From Physcomitrium patens (Eukaryota; Streptophyta; Bryopsida; Funariales; Funariaceae): a stretch of 64,000 bases of DNA. The translations under genes were made by a program, and so were the position numbers. The DNA is taken from the NCBI RefSeq assembly GCF_000002425.4, contig NC_037264.1, positions 11,733,941 through 11,797,940 of the forward strand. Reading direction: 5' to 3'. Each line of letters opens with the position of its first letter. The stretch's first letter is position 1. Positions 51,916 through 64,000 of this stretch are shown piece by piece. The notes under the pieces are model-generated. The model made no database searches. It was given only the letters and a program-made list of their open reading frames with translations, and had not been told where the DNA came from.

Positions 51916-52311
51916 TGACACGGACACAAAATACAGACTTGAAATCTAACAAGAAGTTTAAGAAGAAGTGGCAAAACTAGATTAAACAGATGAGTACAAG
52001 AACAACACCAAAAAGGTGAGCTAGAACTCCAAGAGATGTGTTGTCGAGACTGAAGAACTCTTCAGCCTCGATCCCTATATATACTCCTACTTAGGAAGCT
52101 TCTCGAGCGACTGCTATTAACTACGAAGCTTCTAGAAGGTTCCAGAGGCTTCCTTTCTAGAAGGTTCTAGAAACTTCTTGAGTTACTTCTATTAACTAGG
52201 AAGCTTCTAGAAAGTTCCAAGGGCTTCCTTTCTAGAAGCTTCTAGAAACTTCTCTCTAAAAGATTCCAGAGGCTTCTCTTCTAGAAAGTTCTAAGGAATA
52301 TGTCCCTAACA
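51916..52311 (-). repeat. 5' LTR of the chromovirus (396 bp)
   Basis: Begins TGTTAGGGAC and ends GTGTCA on the element strand. It aligns with the 3' LTR except for about 20 substitutions and one missing 50-bp unit. It would contain the element's promoter. Confidence 0.95.
52076..52297 (-). promoter_or_regulatory. LTR promoter: TATA box with upstream heat-shock-element array
   Basis: TATA box at 52076-52084 (GTATATATA on the element strand). Upstream of it, at 52095-52297, is a run of GAA/TTC triplets. From 52125 to 52182 the triplets keep an exact 5-base spacing (GAA 52125, TTC 52130, GAA 52135, TTC 52140, GAG 52145, TTC 52150, TTC 52155, GAA 52160, TTC 52165, GAA 52170, TTC 52175, GAG 52180). 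This is the binding geometry of trimeric heat-shock factors. Activity is inferred and not shown. Confidence 0.85.
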
Positions 52312-52316
52312 CTCAA
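52312..52316. repeat. Target-site duplication, right copy (CTCAA)
   Basis: Matches 46169-46173 exactly and abuts the outer end of the 5' LTR. Confidence 0.9.
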
Positions 52317-52769
52317 TATTAATTTAATTGACATAAAAAAATGCTCAAAAACCTCTTCTTAAATTTCTCTTAAATTTCACTCTTTAATCTACCAAAGAAC
52401 TCTAGAGTTATCATAGGTATGTGGTTTTGTGCCTTGGAATCTGATTTTGACCGAGATTGACAACTAGTCATTTTTAGGTATCAATTCTTGGCTTCTTGAG
52501 GTAAATTTTGATGAAATATACTCTTAATTATTTCTTACTTATGCCTATATTAATTAATTTTCTAATCTACAATGTTTTGACTTATTTATGGTCCTACAAA
52601 GTAAGTAGAAGTTTATTTTGTAAAAAGGCAATATCAGCACTTTTTGATTTTACTATCTATTTTATTATTATCTATATTTTAAAGATAATTTGTTATAATA
52701 TTTGAAAATAAGATCTTTTGTAATATAATATTTTCTTCTCTCTTTCATTCACTTGCCATGTTATATACT

Positions 52770-53335
52770 AACAATAGATCTATGCAAAAAATAAGAACCA
52801 CTATTTGTTTTGGTTGTTTATCTTGGATTTCCATTACATGATGCTACTTGTATTATAAGCCTCAAGTCTAAAACAATCAAGTCCTTAACAGATCCATTCT
52901 TTGTTTAATATCTTTAATTTGGGTAGTATTTGGAAAAACTTTAAAGCCATGTGAATCAAAAACTATAGTTGTTTGTCAATCAAAGCATCTCTCAAAGCTT
53001 TGAGCCATTTTTTGTGATTTAGGATCCTTTATGAAATACCTTAATTAATTGTTTAATGCCATGTAAAATGCCTTGATCATCTATAAAATATCCTATAGAA
53101 CGCCTTGTGAATTCAAAGAAGACAAACTTTTTTGATAAAAATAAAAATCCATCCATGCAATCAATAAGAATCACTACTTGAATCCTGTGGAATTACCCCA
53201 CCAATTGCAAAATACAGTGATAAATAATAAAACATGTTGTGAACTCCACAAAACATGAACTTTTTTGATGAAAACAAAGACCAATCCATGTGGTAAATAA
53301 GAGCTACCACTTGTTTCTTTGAATAATCTTAATAA
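52770..53335 (+). repeat. Diverged direct repeat A, copy 1
   Basis: Aligns by eye with 57385-57945 (shared GATCTAT, GCTACTTGTATT, CAAAGCATCTCT-like and AAACATGTTGTGAA blocks in the same order). Confidence 0.75.
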
Positions 53336-53589
53336 TATATGATAATTATATATCATATATTGTAATATACAAATATTATTAATATTATGATATAACATGA
53401 TATTATTATATGATATATATTAATATTATTATGTTATAATATTTATATAAAAATTTATAATATAAAGATATTAATATAACATTATAATTTATATATTTGA
53501 TTCAATTATATATTAGATTTTAGATTATAATGTTATATTAATATTATGACATTTTTTTGATGTCATAACAGATTTATAACATGTTGTTA

Positions 53590-54050
53590 TGAACATAGAT
53601 TCATCTAGATGAGCCTTGTGAACTCCTTGTAAATTCCACTTAAATGTATTCAATTACAAAATTGTAAAAAAAAAAAATGAGCCCTATGAATTTTGCTTGA
53701 ATTTTGGTCAAGCTTTTGCTTCTTTTTAAACTCCAATCAACTTTAAGTTTATGGATAAAAACCAAGAGGGGTTCATTCGGTGAATGAAAGCCACCACTTG
53801 TCTCCTTGAGCAATCTTAATATATAAACTAGATGAACCCATATTGTGGTTGCAAAAAGTATGACTCAAATGAAGCATTTTTTGAGCTAAAGAATGTTTTT
53901 TAATTACAAATATAATATAATATAAATAAAAAGAAATAAAATATACAACAAAGCATTTAGCTATGGAGTAGGATAAGTAAATTTGTATTGTTGTTATGGA
54001 TAATATATAAAAAAGTAATTAATTTTATTCAAAGATCTACTTGTGATATA
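53590..54050 (+). repeat. Diverged direct repeat B, copy 1
   Basis: Aligns with 55255-55700: both contain TCAAGCTTTTGCTTCTTTT, AAAACCAAGAGGG and CCACTTGTCTCCTTGA-like blocks in order. Confidence 0.75.
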
Positions 54051-55213
54051 TATATATATATATATATATAATTATATTACCTATTTTGTATATTATGTAT
54101 TGTATATTGTGTATCATAATAATGATCAAGGTCAAACATGCACTTGGAAAAATTCCATTATTCCTCACAAATCACTCCTTGTCTTGCTAGTATTTAATTG
54201 CTTATTTGTTTCCTATTACACAACATGCCTATTGCCCCTTCTCTCTTATAACTTATGCCATGCATTCAATTATGCATTCGCCTTCAATCATATTTAGTTG
54301 CAAAAAATAAAATAAAAATGAGCCCTATGAACTGCTTGTATCATTGATTACTATAATAATATATTGTCATTGATAACTCCATTTCCAGATGAACATGTTT
54401 CATTGTCATAGAACCAGATCAATGTGATTCAACAATGAGGTTATGTCAATATAGATTACAAAGTTTGTGATAGTAGAAATGATGTAGCAAAAAATATTGA
54501 TTCTCCACCTTCAATATAAATTGACTAAATCCACAATATGTAGCATACTTGAGCTTGAAAAATAATCTTGTTAAAATAAATTAGAATAAAATTTAGTTTT
54601 TATATTGCAACATGCCTATTACTCCTTTTCTTTTACAACTTGTACATGCATTCAATTGCACATTCACCTTCAATCACATTCAATTGCGAGAAAAAAATGT
54701 GCCTTATAAACTCCATATATTGTTGATTGCTATAATAATATAATGTTGTTGATGATAATCAATGTTGTTAATATAATTTCATTTATTATAATATTGTTGA
54801 TGACAACATAGACAAAGTTTCACCTTATTTAAAGCATCATTCAAAGTGTGATGAATTGAATTGGTGACAAATAATTCAACTAACTTTGTTTGCATTGAAG
54901 TTTGATTTGAACCAAAATAATTTTAAAATAAAATTTTGCATGACTCAAGACAATGTTTCTAGTCCTATCACATGAAAGAATGCACAATTAATAGTTGCAA
55001 TGGACAATCTCTTCACTTATATTGAATATCCACATCATTTCAAATGCTACTTATGAACATATATTATTTTTTTATCTTGCACCTAAATGTAATATCAAAA
55101 ATAAGTAATCACCTAACACACTCAATCAATTTTCAATACCATTTAACTAAAAATAATATTTCATACAATAGGAAATTGTAAAAAATTGCTTAAGAGCATT
55201 CAATGACGAAATT

Positions 55214-55215
<2 letters not shown>

Positions 55216-55249
<34 letters not shown>
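55216..55249. repeat. Poly-A tract (34 bases)
   Basis: Longest mononucleotide run in the window; it lies at the junction before repeat B copy 2. Confidence 0.93.
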
Positions 55250-55251
<2 letters not shown>

Positions 55252-55254
55252 AGT

Positions 55255-55700
55255 CCTATGAACTTTGTGTGAACTCCTTATAAACTTTACTTGAGGACAT
55301 TCAGTTACAAAATTGTAGAAAAAAAATGAGCCTTGTGAACTCCACTTGAGTTTCAATCAAGCTTTTGCTTCTTTTCAAACTCATGACAACATTAAGTTTT
55401 TTGATGAAAACCAAGAGGGATGCATATAATGAATGACAGCCACTACTTGTCTCCTTGAACAATCTTAATATATACACTAAATAAACCTATGTTATTATCA
55501 CAAAAAGTGTGACTCAAATGAAATATTTTTTTGAAATATATATATGTGAGCCAATAAATATTATTTAATTTTTCTAATAATAAATAAATAAAATTTATTA
55601 TAGGTCTTTTAGCTATAAAGTTGGATAGCTAAACTTGTGCCATTTATGTAGATAATATGCAATAAAAGTAGTTAATTTTGTTCAAAGAATTACTTCTATA
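55255..55700 (+). repeat. Diverged direct repeat B, copy 2
   Basis: Partner of 53590-54050. It runs directly into the 1.9-kb repeat partner of 43300-45130. Confidence 0.75.
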
Positions 55701-55949
55701 AAAAAATTAAAAATTAAAAATTATATTAAAAAATCATGAAAGTGTGTTAAGACATTCAAAGATGTATTAAAATCAAATTTAAAAAATATGAAGCAATTTA
55801 TTATGATGTCTTCAATAAATCACTTCATTGTATGAATTCAATCTTTAAATATAAATTTATAAAATTATAAATGTATAAAATTATATTTAAATATTTTATA
55901 GAATTATAATATTATAAAAATATAAACTATAAAACTATAAATATTAGAA

Positions 55950-55980
<31 letters not shown>

Positions 55981-57385
55981 TTCTTTTTTATTTATAGAGT
56001 CTACTTCAATAATAAGCAATTAAGGTTTCATGGTTTTCAAAGCATAATTCATAATAATTTGGAAACATGTGGAAGTTTGGAAATTGATATGCCTTCATGA
56101 AAGTAATATCTAGATGGTATAAACTTAGTCTACTTATGTAAACTTGATTGAGTTTGAGCCAAAAAACAACACTCACTTTACTACAATTCATTGGTACAAT
56201 TTCAGATAATTTTTTATTCTATTGCACCTCACTATATTATTATCAAAGGTAATATAATTGCCCTCAAAATTAAATGAGTTGTATGATGTCCCTTGCATTG
56301 GTCAACTCTCAACAAAATTAATTGCCCTACTTTTGAATAATAGCTCGTTGCTTACAAGAGCAAGACAATGAATTCCTTTAGCTTACAATTAATTCTACAA
56401 AGATGACACAAAAGTTGAAGTGAAAAAGAAAAAAAGGAAAAAAAAGAAAAAAAAAGAAAAAATTAAGCTCTACTCTTCAATTGTTAAGTCTTTTCTTCTC
56501 CAACTATTAACAAATTGTAAGTTTTCAATTATAAAATTCATTGTAATCACTTCTACATACAATGCCTTGAAGTGTCTCTAACCTTGCACTTCTTGTGTAA
56601 GTCAATTAATACAAAAAGATACATAACCTGAGGCTACCTTGAGCACCTCAAATAAAAGATCTTAAATTAAGAATCAAATAATTTCCAAACTTTTTACAAT
56701 GCCACAATATTATATAATATCATAGTGACTCTCGACAATCAACTTTCACTTGATTGCTCATATGTTGTTTCTAAATTTGAACAATTAACTACCAAAATAA
56801 TAAAGCACACAACATTCAAACCATTTCACCTTAATACACTCACTTTGAAATTTCTAGAAATAGACTCATTCTACAATGCAAAGCACAATGAAATTTTAAA
56901 ATGCAATGCAATGCAAATACATATAAATTTTGAAATATCTTTTGAAATATTTTGCAATCTTTTGAAATATCTAAAATTCACTTACTTTGCAATGCAAAAC
57001 TTGGTAACATGATTTAAATAGAATGGAAAGCATGGTTTTTGAAATCTTTAAAGTTTAATCAAGTTTTTTCCTTAAATTAAATCATAAACTTATCTTTATT
57101 CTATACTCTCACTTACAAATTCTTCAACAGATTCTTTGATAGAAGTTCACACACAATATACAAATACCTAGGGTGTAAAAAATAAATTTTTTTGGTAGAT
57201 GCGTATTGTGATTACACAGTGCAACTTCAAAAAAACACAAAAAAATTGCAATTATGCTTTCCTCTCCATCAAGGACCAAACTTCATTTCTAATTGCATTG
57301 CATGCATGCACCAAACAATACAATGCTAAATTCCTCCACATTCAATTAAATTCCAACATTTCACGTTGAATTAAACTTCAACAAT
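55495..57385 (+). repeat. Diverged dispersed repeat, copy 2
   Basis: Partner of 43300-45130, same orientation, about 1.9 kb, heavily substituted; no surviving coding frame. Confidence 0.8.
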
Positions 57386-57945
57386 GACGGATCTATACAG
57401 TGAATGAAAACCACTATTTGTCTTGGCTGTTTATCTTGAGTTTGCATCACACAGTGCTACTTGTATTGTAAGTCTTGATTTGAAATGATCGAGTGCTTGA
57501 TAGATACATTTTTTGTTAAAATTTTTTTGTTTGGATAATATTTGTAGCGACTCAACAGCCATATGAACAAAAAACCATTGTTGTTTATTAATCACAGCAT
57601 CTCTTAAAGCTTCAAGCCCTTTCTCACAATTTATGATCCCTTGTAAAATGCCTTGATCAATTGTAAAACATCATGTAGAATGCCTTAATCATTTGTAAAA
57701 TGCCTTGTGAAATGTCTTGTGATTTTCAAGGACGGCAATTTTTTTTGATGAAAACAAAGATCCATCCATGCAACCATCAAGAACCACTATTTGAATCCCG
57801 CAAAATTCCTTGATCAACTACAAAATGTAGTGATGAACAATAAAACATGTTGTGAATCCCACAAAATATGAACCTATTTTAATAAAAACAAGACCAATCC
57901 ATGTGGTGAATGACAACCACCACTTGTCTTCTTGAGCAATCTTAT
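57385..57945 (+). repeat. Diverged direct repeat A, copy 2
   Basis: Partner of 52770-53335, same orientation. Confidence 0.75.
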
Positions 57946-58674
57946 AATACTTTTTATTAATTAAATAATTCATGAGTGCCTATTTTTTTATTGCACCTAA
58001 AAATTCTATAATAATTAATTTAAATAAACAAAACCAAAGATATATATATATATATTTATTTATTTATATTTATTCATTTTTATTGACATGTAAATTACAA
58101 ACAAAAGACAATATGTATCCCTTTATGCACAAAAATAACTCTTCTCCTAAGAAGCTTTTTGCCATAAAACAAAGCTCGTAACAATATCCTTTTCATTTTC
58201 AAATAGTCATCAGTATAGAAATTTCCACATTCTCCAACTAAACAAAACAGTTTTCTTTGGTTTCATTAACTTTTAGGAGTAAACGTTTAAAAATGAAATA
58301 ATACCTTTATTTTTCTTTTATTTTTTGTTTGTGGTTAAGTCTCAATACACAAATCAGCTAATCTCATTTGAGCTCCCCCAACCAACAAAATGGCCCCAAA
58401 ACAAGTAAATAAATTAACACATATAAACACACGCATACACAAAGAGATGCGGACAGGATATTGTAACTAGACAAGAAGCTTCCAGAAAGGGGTTTGGAAC
58501 CGAAACCCTAAATTAGCGATGCTGGAGACGGAGATTGACGGAAACGGTGACGGTGAGGAGGAGGAGGAGGAGGAGAAGGATTTGGTGCAGCAGCAGCTCT
58601 GCAACGAGGCCAATGCTACGAAACAAGCGACGACACCGCGTCGTAGAGAGAGAGCGAGATAGATACATAGATGG

Positions 58675-58682
58675 ATAGATAG

Positions 58683-58716
<34 letters not shown>

Positions 58717-58717
58717 A
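58675..58717. repeat. (GATA)n(GA)n microsatellite
   Basis: GATA units followed by GA units, within the PCNA upstream region. Confidence 0.93.
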
Positions 58718-59028
58718 TAGTTGCATGGATGGATTGCTAGTTCGATGGATTCTATGTTTGGTAGATTGCCGCTGCGCCCTCCATAAAAAAGTTCCCGCCA
58801 TCACACCATGCCGGCCTCTCTCTCCGCGCTCCTCTTTCTTTTCCGTTGATACTCCGCCGCTCGGTACTTAATCTTGTTGCGGTCTCTCTGTGTGCGACCG
58901 TTTGAGACGAGTGTTGTACAGTTTCAGCTCTCTCGTGTGAGCCTAGGCACTTTGGTCTTGGTTGCGAATCGGTTCGTTCTCACCTCGTCCAGAGCTATTT
59001 TGTACTGATTTGCATTTCTCCAGTGCAA

Positions 59029-59356
59029 GTATGCATTCGACAATCCATTTTTTTTTTCCTTCTAGTTGTAACGTCTTCGTCCAGGTTCTCCTCCACAGCG
59101 TCGGGTATCGTCTTAGTGGTCTTGATGTGCATTTGGTGTGATCTTCTTTTGTACGTTGGCTAAGGTTCCTGAGGTTTATGACGAGGTTGGAGTTCTGATG
59201 TTCAGCTTGGGCTTTGCTACTTAAGGAGCTTAGGTTGATCTATTTATTTGTTTGTTTTGAAAAATAATCGATGCGATGCTGTGATCTTTTGAAGCGACTT
59301 GATTTTGCGAGTATAAAACTGGTTTAGGTTTGATGAGCTCGAATATGTATTTTCAG
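59029..59356 (+). other. Putative 5'-leader intron of PCNA
   Basis: A GTATGC donor and a T-rich TTTTCAG acceptor bracket 328 bases ending 27 bases before the PCNA ATG. The acceptor is convincing; the donor is one of several candidates. Confidence 0.4.
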
Positions 59357-59371
59357 GTCGTGGTGTGGTGA

Positions 59372-61076
<1,705 letters not shown>

Positions 61077-63003
61077 ATCAAGTTTTTTTCGCATCCACTT
61101 CCTGAGGGTCTAGAGATTAGAAGTGGTAAACCTGTAAATGGCAGTAGACGCGATTCGAATTGTCTGTCCCATCAGCCAGGTGGGCCAAATTCATGGCGTG
61201 ATCGTTCGATCTCATCATGTTCACTGATTATCAAGACGTTTTTTTTTTTTCTTTTCAACTCGAGACTCGAATCTTAAGAGGCTCTTTCGACTATTCTTTT
61301 GCCTATCCTGTCGAAATAGTGACCAGTACAAAGTATTTTAAGCCCATGTTCTGGGTCAATTCGTAACATACCATGGACACTACCTTGTTACTCTATTTTG
61401 AAGTGCCGAGATTTGACACGTGTTGAATAGTTTATGAAATCAGTTTACAATTTCCGTCAGACCTCAGGTATTTCTAATGAGAAGTTCTGTGTCTGAGAAG
61501 CTTGAAGCGGCTAATGAAGGAGAAATGGAAAGGAAAAAAAAAACGTCTTCTTGTGTTGTATAGATCTGCTATTGCAAAGCAAATCCTTTCAAGAGAAGGA
61601 AGCAAAGAAGTCTCACAACTCCAATCTGCGTAAAATTGTAGGCTGACATTTGCCAGTGATGTGAAGGTTTTGGTATAAGTTAAACATGTGGAACTGGTGA
61701 CCTTTGTGACCAGTGAATACTCTTGTTTAGACGAGTACAAGTGGGGACTGGTTGGTAACCTTATACACCCATTCGAAAATTGATTCAATTTTTTTTTCTA
61801 ATTGACTAGCCATTATCTCTTCTGTGGAGATAGTTTACAAATATTTGGAAATATAGTTCGCACAACATTTTCAAATGTTTATGTACATATAAAATCATGT
61901 CTGATAAATAGTTAAATTTGTATAGTAGATTTGTGATATTTTACTTGTACATAGTTAATTCTTCATTTAGAAATTAATAGGACTATAATTTTGAAATTTT
62001 ACGCATTTATGCATAAAAATGTAGGCCATTGTTAAGAGTTAAATCTGTAATACTCCCTTTAGAAATAAGACCTGATTGTTCGTTTCAAACACCAAGTAGT
62101 AGTTACATTTAGTTATTCATCTTAAGTTACTCTTGCGAGAGTTCTATTGTACATTATAAATTTAATTTTTATTAATTATAATTTATTAGTCAAGTTTTTA
62201 TTAAAAACTTGTAAAATAAAATAAAAACCTTCAAAATTACAATAATATATTGTAATAATATATAATAAACACGTGTAGATTATGTCAGAATTTCGGTATA
62301 AGTTTAACATATTTAGATAATTTTTGATGGAGTACAGGTCCTGTACTCCATCAAAAATTATCTAAATCGGAGTTTATATTAATTTACTCTCTACGTTAAT
62401 TTTATTCCATATTACTTCTATGCAAAACAATCATGCTTTTCACACACCTATTACAACAATTGGGCTGTTCTCAATGAATGTTCTTTGAAAACTGATGACA
62501 AGTCAATTTTGCAAGCAATTGTTCAGCACAATGCTACCAATTTCTTAAAAATTGAAGAAGGAACTACTTGGCTTTAATTTATTTGTTTTTATACATCTCT
62601 CTCTCTCTCTTTCTATAATACCTCATTCCAACAACCATAACTTTTCTGAAGTAGTTTTACAAGCTCAAGTTACTTATCAAGCCCAGAGGAGTGAAGCTTT
62701 TGATATCTGTGTTAGATGGATAAATAATCTACAATGAGATAGCAGCTTGTTAAGAGGAATTGAGGTTATAAGAAGAGAAAGTACTCAGGGAATGAGAAGT
62801 CTTGAGAAAACCACGTGTATACAGAACTTCCCTAGTTACTGTTTATTGTTCTTAATTTCAACCTCAACCTTTCCCACAATGTTGGAAATAACTCATAAAG
62901 ACAATTACAAGAGATGAAAAGGAGGTACAAGGACTATAAAAGCAGCTAACTCCATGTTCCAAGGGCATGACATTACTGAATTTGTTAAAACAGATGATGA
63001 CAA
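61077..63003. other. Intergenic region between PCNA and the partial gene
   Basis: The first part should hold the PCNA 3' UTR. 61800-62550 is AT-rich and contains a 57-bp perfect palindrome (62311-62367). A short (CT)n tract lies at about 62597-62612. No gene recognised. Confidence 0.6.
62311..62367. repeat. 57-bp perfect palindrome
   Basis: Two 28-base arms (62311-62338 and 62340-62367) are exact reverse complements around a single T at 62339, with ACAGG-T-CCTGT at the centre. Homology stops abruptly outside the arms. Confidence 0.95.
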
Positions 63004-63899
63004 TTAAGTTCTATTCAAATCTAAAGAGACTTGTAATGACTCCAGCTGTCTGCTTGATCCCCCAGGTTCCGTTCTCTCTAATTGCGAGGACTCAGATGTT
63101 GGCCAAAATAATCCAAATCTAGAAGATGGCTTCTCAGGAGCTTTTGAGTTTTCTGGTCTATCCCATTGCAGGTGACTTGCTCGCTGCGGGTTGGTGAGCA
63201 GCATCTGTTGTACATCGTTTGGCAATAAGTTGAAGATTGTATGCAAATCACTTCTTAGTTTCTTTATAGTCTGTGTCTCTGTGTTAGCAAGTCCTGCACG
63301 CTGCAACATCTGGAACAAAAAAGCGAACAAAAATGCAAATTAGGTTTTTGTACAAGGCAATACAAAAAAAGACCATGATCGCGTTCATTAACATAGGCTA
63401 GAAAGTTTTTTAACTCAGTCAAACTGCCGACATCATTAATTTCTATGTCCGCTATGAAAAAAAAATTCAAAGTAAAGAGATTCAAAATGGTGAGAAAGCT
63501 TCGTGAAGTTACTATAATGCAATCTTGACTGAGTAAGTCTTAGAAGGTATAGGAATAAAAAATTCAAATTTCGTGAGCTGTGCATTTGCAACGTGCACAC
63601 ATTATACTTCAATGCCCATGCTAATGACTGGGCAAATAGTTTGACAGTTTGTACCTGTAACTCTATGATGAAGTGACGTTCAACAGCAGAAAAAGAGTCT
63701 ACAATTTCCACTTCTGACATTGATGTCAAGAAGGACTCTACGTCAGCCTTGCAACGAGCCTGCCTCCAGATTCGATGCTGTTCTTGCTCAGCTACGGCTC
63801 GTCTACGCTGAAACCATGGCATAAAATTTGGTCCTTCCAAAAAACGTCTGTTATGTTTTGACAATGTTCCACAGTGAGAATCTCTCCCATCATGGCATA
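63004..63899 (-). CDS. Partial gene, last two exons, unrecognised conserved-looking protein
   Basis: Two coding exons on the minus strand, 63655-63899 and 63004-63309, with GT-AG boundaries and matching phase, encode 182 C-terminal residues. The 5' part lies beyond the window. Exon 63655-63899 begins after an acceptor and reads DGRDSHCGTLSKHNRRFLEG, NFMPWFQRRRAVAEQEQH and SFSAVERHFIIELQ. The last exon continues MLQRAGLANTETQTIKKL and NLLPNDVQQMLL, then a Ser/Pro-rich tail ending DLNRT. The basic RFLEG...PWFQRRR stretch and the helical second half look like a real, folded protein, but I do not recognise the family. An in-between frame (63264-63485) lies in the intron and is probably not coding. 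Confidence 0.65.
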
Positions 63900-64000
63900 C
63901 TGATTTCAGAATAAAAACAAAACAGCAGGTACATAAAAGGTGACATTCTTTGACCCTCGTAAGGTTGATTAAGGCTTAAATCATATAAAAATAACCGATG

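Larger units (their letters stand above)
46174..52311 (-). mobile_element. Chromodomain Ty3/gypsy LTR retrotransposon, full length but decayed
   Basis: Element of 6138 bp on the minus strand with two LTRs (51916-52311 as 5' LTR, 46174-46619 as 3' LTR), TG...CA ends and a perfect 5-bp target-site duplication. In transcription order it holds a tRNA-iMet-like primer site, a leader with four inverted repeats, gag with a CCHC knuckle, protease, reverse transcriptase, RNase H, integrase, a GPY/F module, a chromodomain, an extra 117-codon ORF, a purine tract and the 3' LTR. The pol order (integrase after RNase H) makes it Ty3/gypsy and the chromodomain makes it a chromovirus. By eye the LTRs differ at about 20 of 396 aligned positions plus one 50-bp indel, so the insertion is not recent. 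It is inserted in AT-rich repeat DNA and is coding-defective through stops and frameshifts. Confidence 0.96.
52317..58440. other. AT-rich block built of diverged direct repeats
   Basis: No gene visible. Much of it consists of old duplicated segments listed separately (52770-53335 with 57385-57945; 53590-54050 with 55255-55700; 54215-54370 with 54605-54750; 55495-57385 with 43300-45130). A motif like TGGTGAATGACAGCCACCAC, then CTTGTCTCCTTGAGCAATCTT, recurs near 53285, 53780, 55425 and 57895. (TA)n and poly-A tracts are frequent. Confidence 0.7.

Noticed and set aside
63264..63485. Open frame between the two exons of the partial right-hand gene
   Set aside because: It overlaps the intron and the acceptor of the last exon in a different frame; exon 63655-63899 joins 63004-63309 cleanly without it.

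Overview
This is a nuclear window from a land plant. The evidence is a NAM/CUC-type NAC gene, a 19-exon plant-style BRE1/HUB histone H2B ubiquitin ligase gene, a four-exon PCNA gene with plant-style promoter motifs, and a chromodomain-bearing Ty3/gypsy retrotransposon. Genes are sparse. Strongly AT-rich blocks full of (TA)n alternate sharply with moderate-GC islands. The NAC gene also shows no miR164-type site. A bryophyte (moss or liverwort) is my best guess, but that is inference and the species is not identified.

Layout. 1-3.2 kb: AT-rich, empty. 5.1-6.75 kb (minus): NAC transcription factor, followed upstream by about 2 kb of purine/pyrimidine-biased leader or promoter. 8.9-31.1 kb: no gene I can recognise; AT-rich blocks alternate with GC islands near 9-12.7, 17.2-17.6, 19.2-20.7, 23.3-25.9 and 27.2-31.1 kb. 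31.16-39.32 kb (minus): complete HUB1/HUB2-like E3 ligase, 889 residues, all 19 coding exons placed with consistent splice phases. 40.4-58.4 kb: AT-rich repeat-laden DNA with old direct duplications. A 6.1-kb chromovirus (46174-52311, minus) with two LTRs and a perfect 5-bp target-site duplication is inserted in it. 59.38-61.08 kb (plus): PCNA, 263 residues, with a telo-box and an E2F-like site upstream. 63.0-63.9 kb (minus): the last two exons of an unrecognised gene that runs off the right edge.

The host genes are not an operon or cluster; PCNA (replication clamp) and HUB (chromatin mark) are simply neighbours 20 kb apart. The most interesting object is the retrotransposon. Its LTRs carry a dense array of heat-shock elements (alternating GAA/TTC at 5-bp spacing) directly upstream of a TATA box. 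Its leader holds four related inverted repeats that present the same GGATTAC motif in the loop. An intact 117-codon extra ORF lies between pol and the 3' LTR. The gag-pol region is decayed by in-frame stops that each look like single C-to-T or G-to-A changes. All exon boundaries, repeat limits and LTR comparisons were read by eye from the sequence; no database search was possible.
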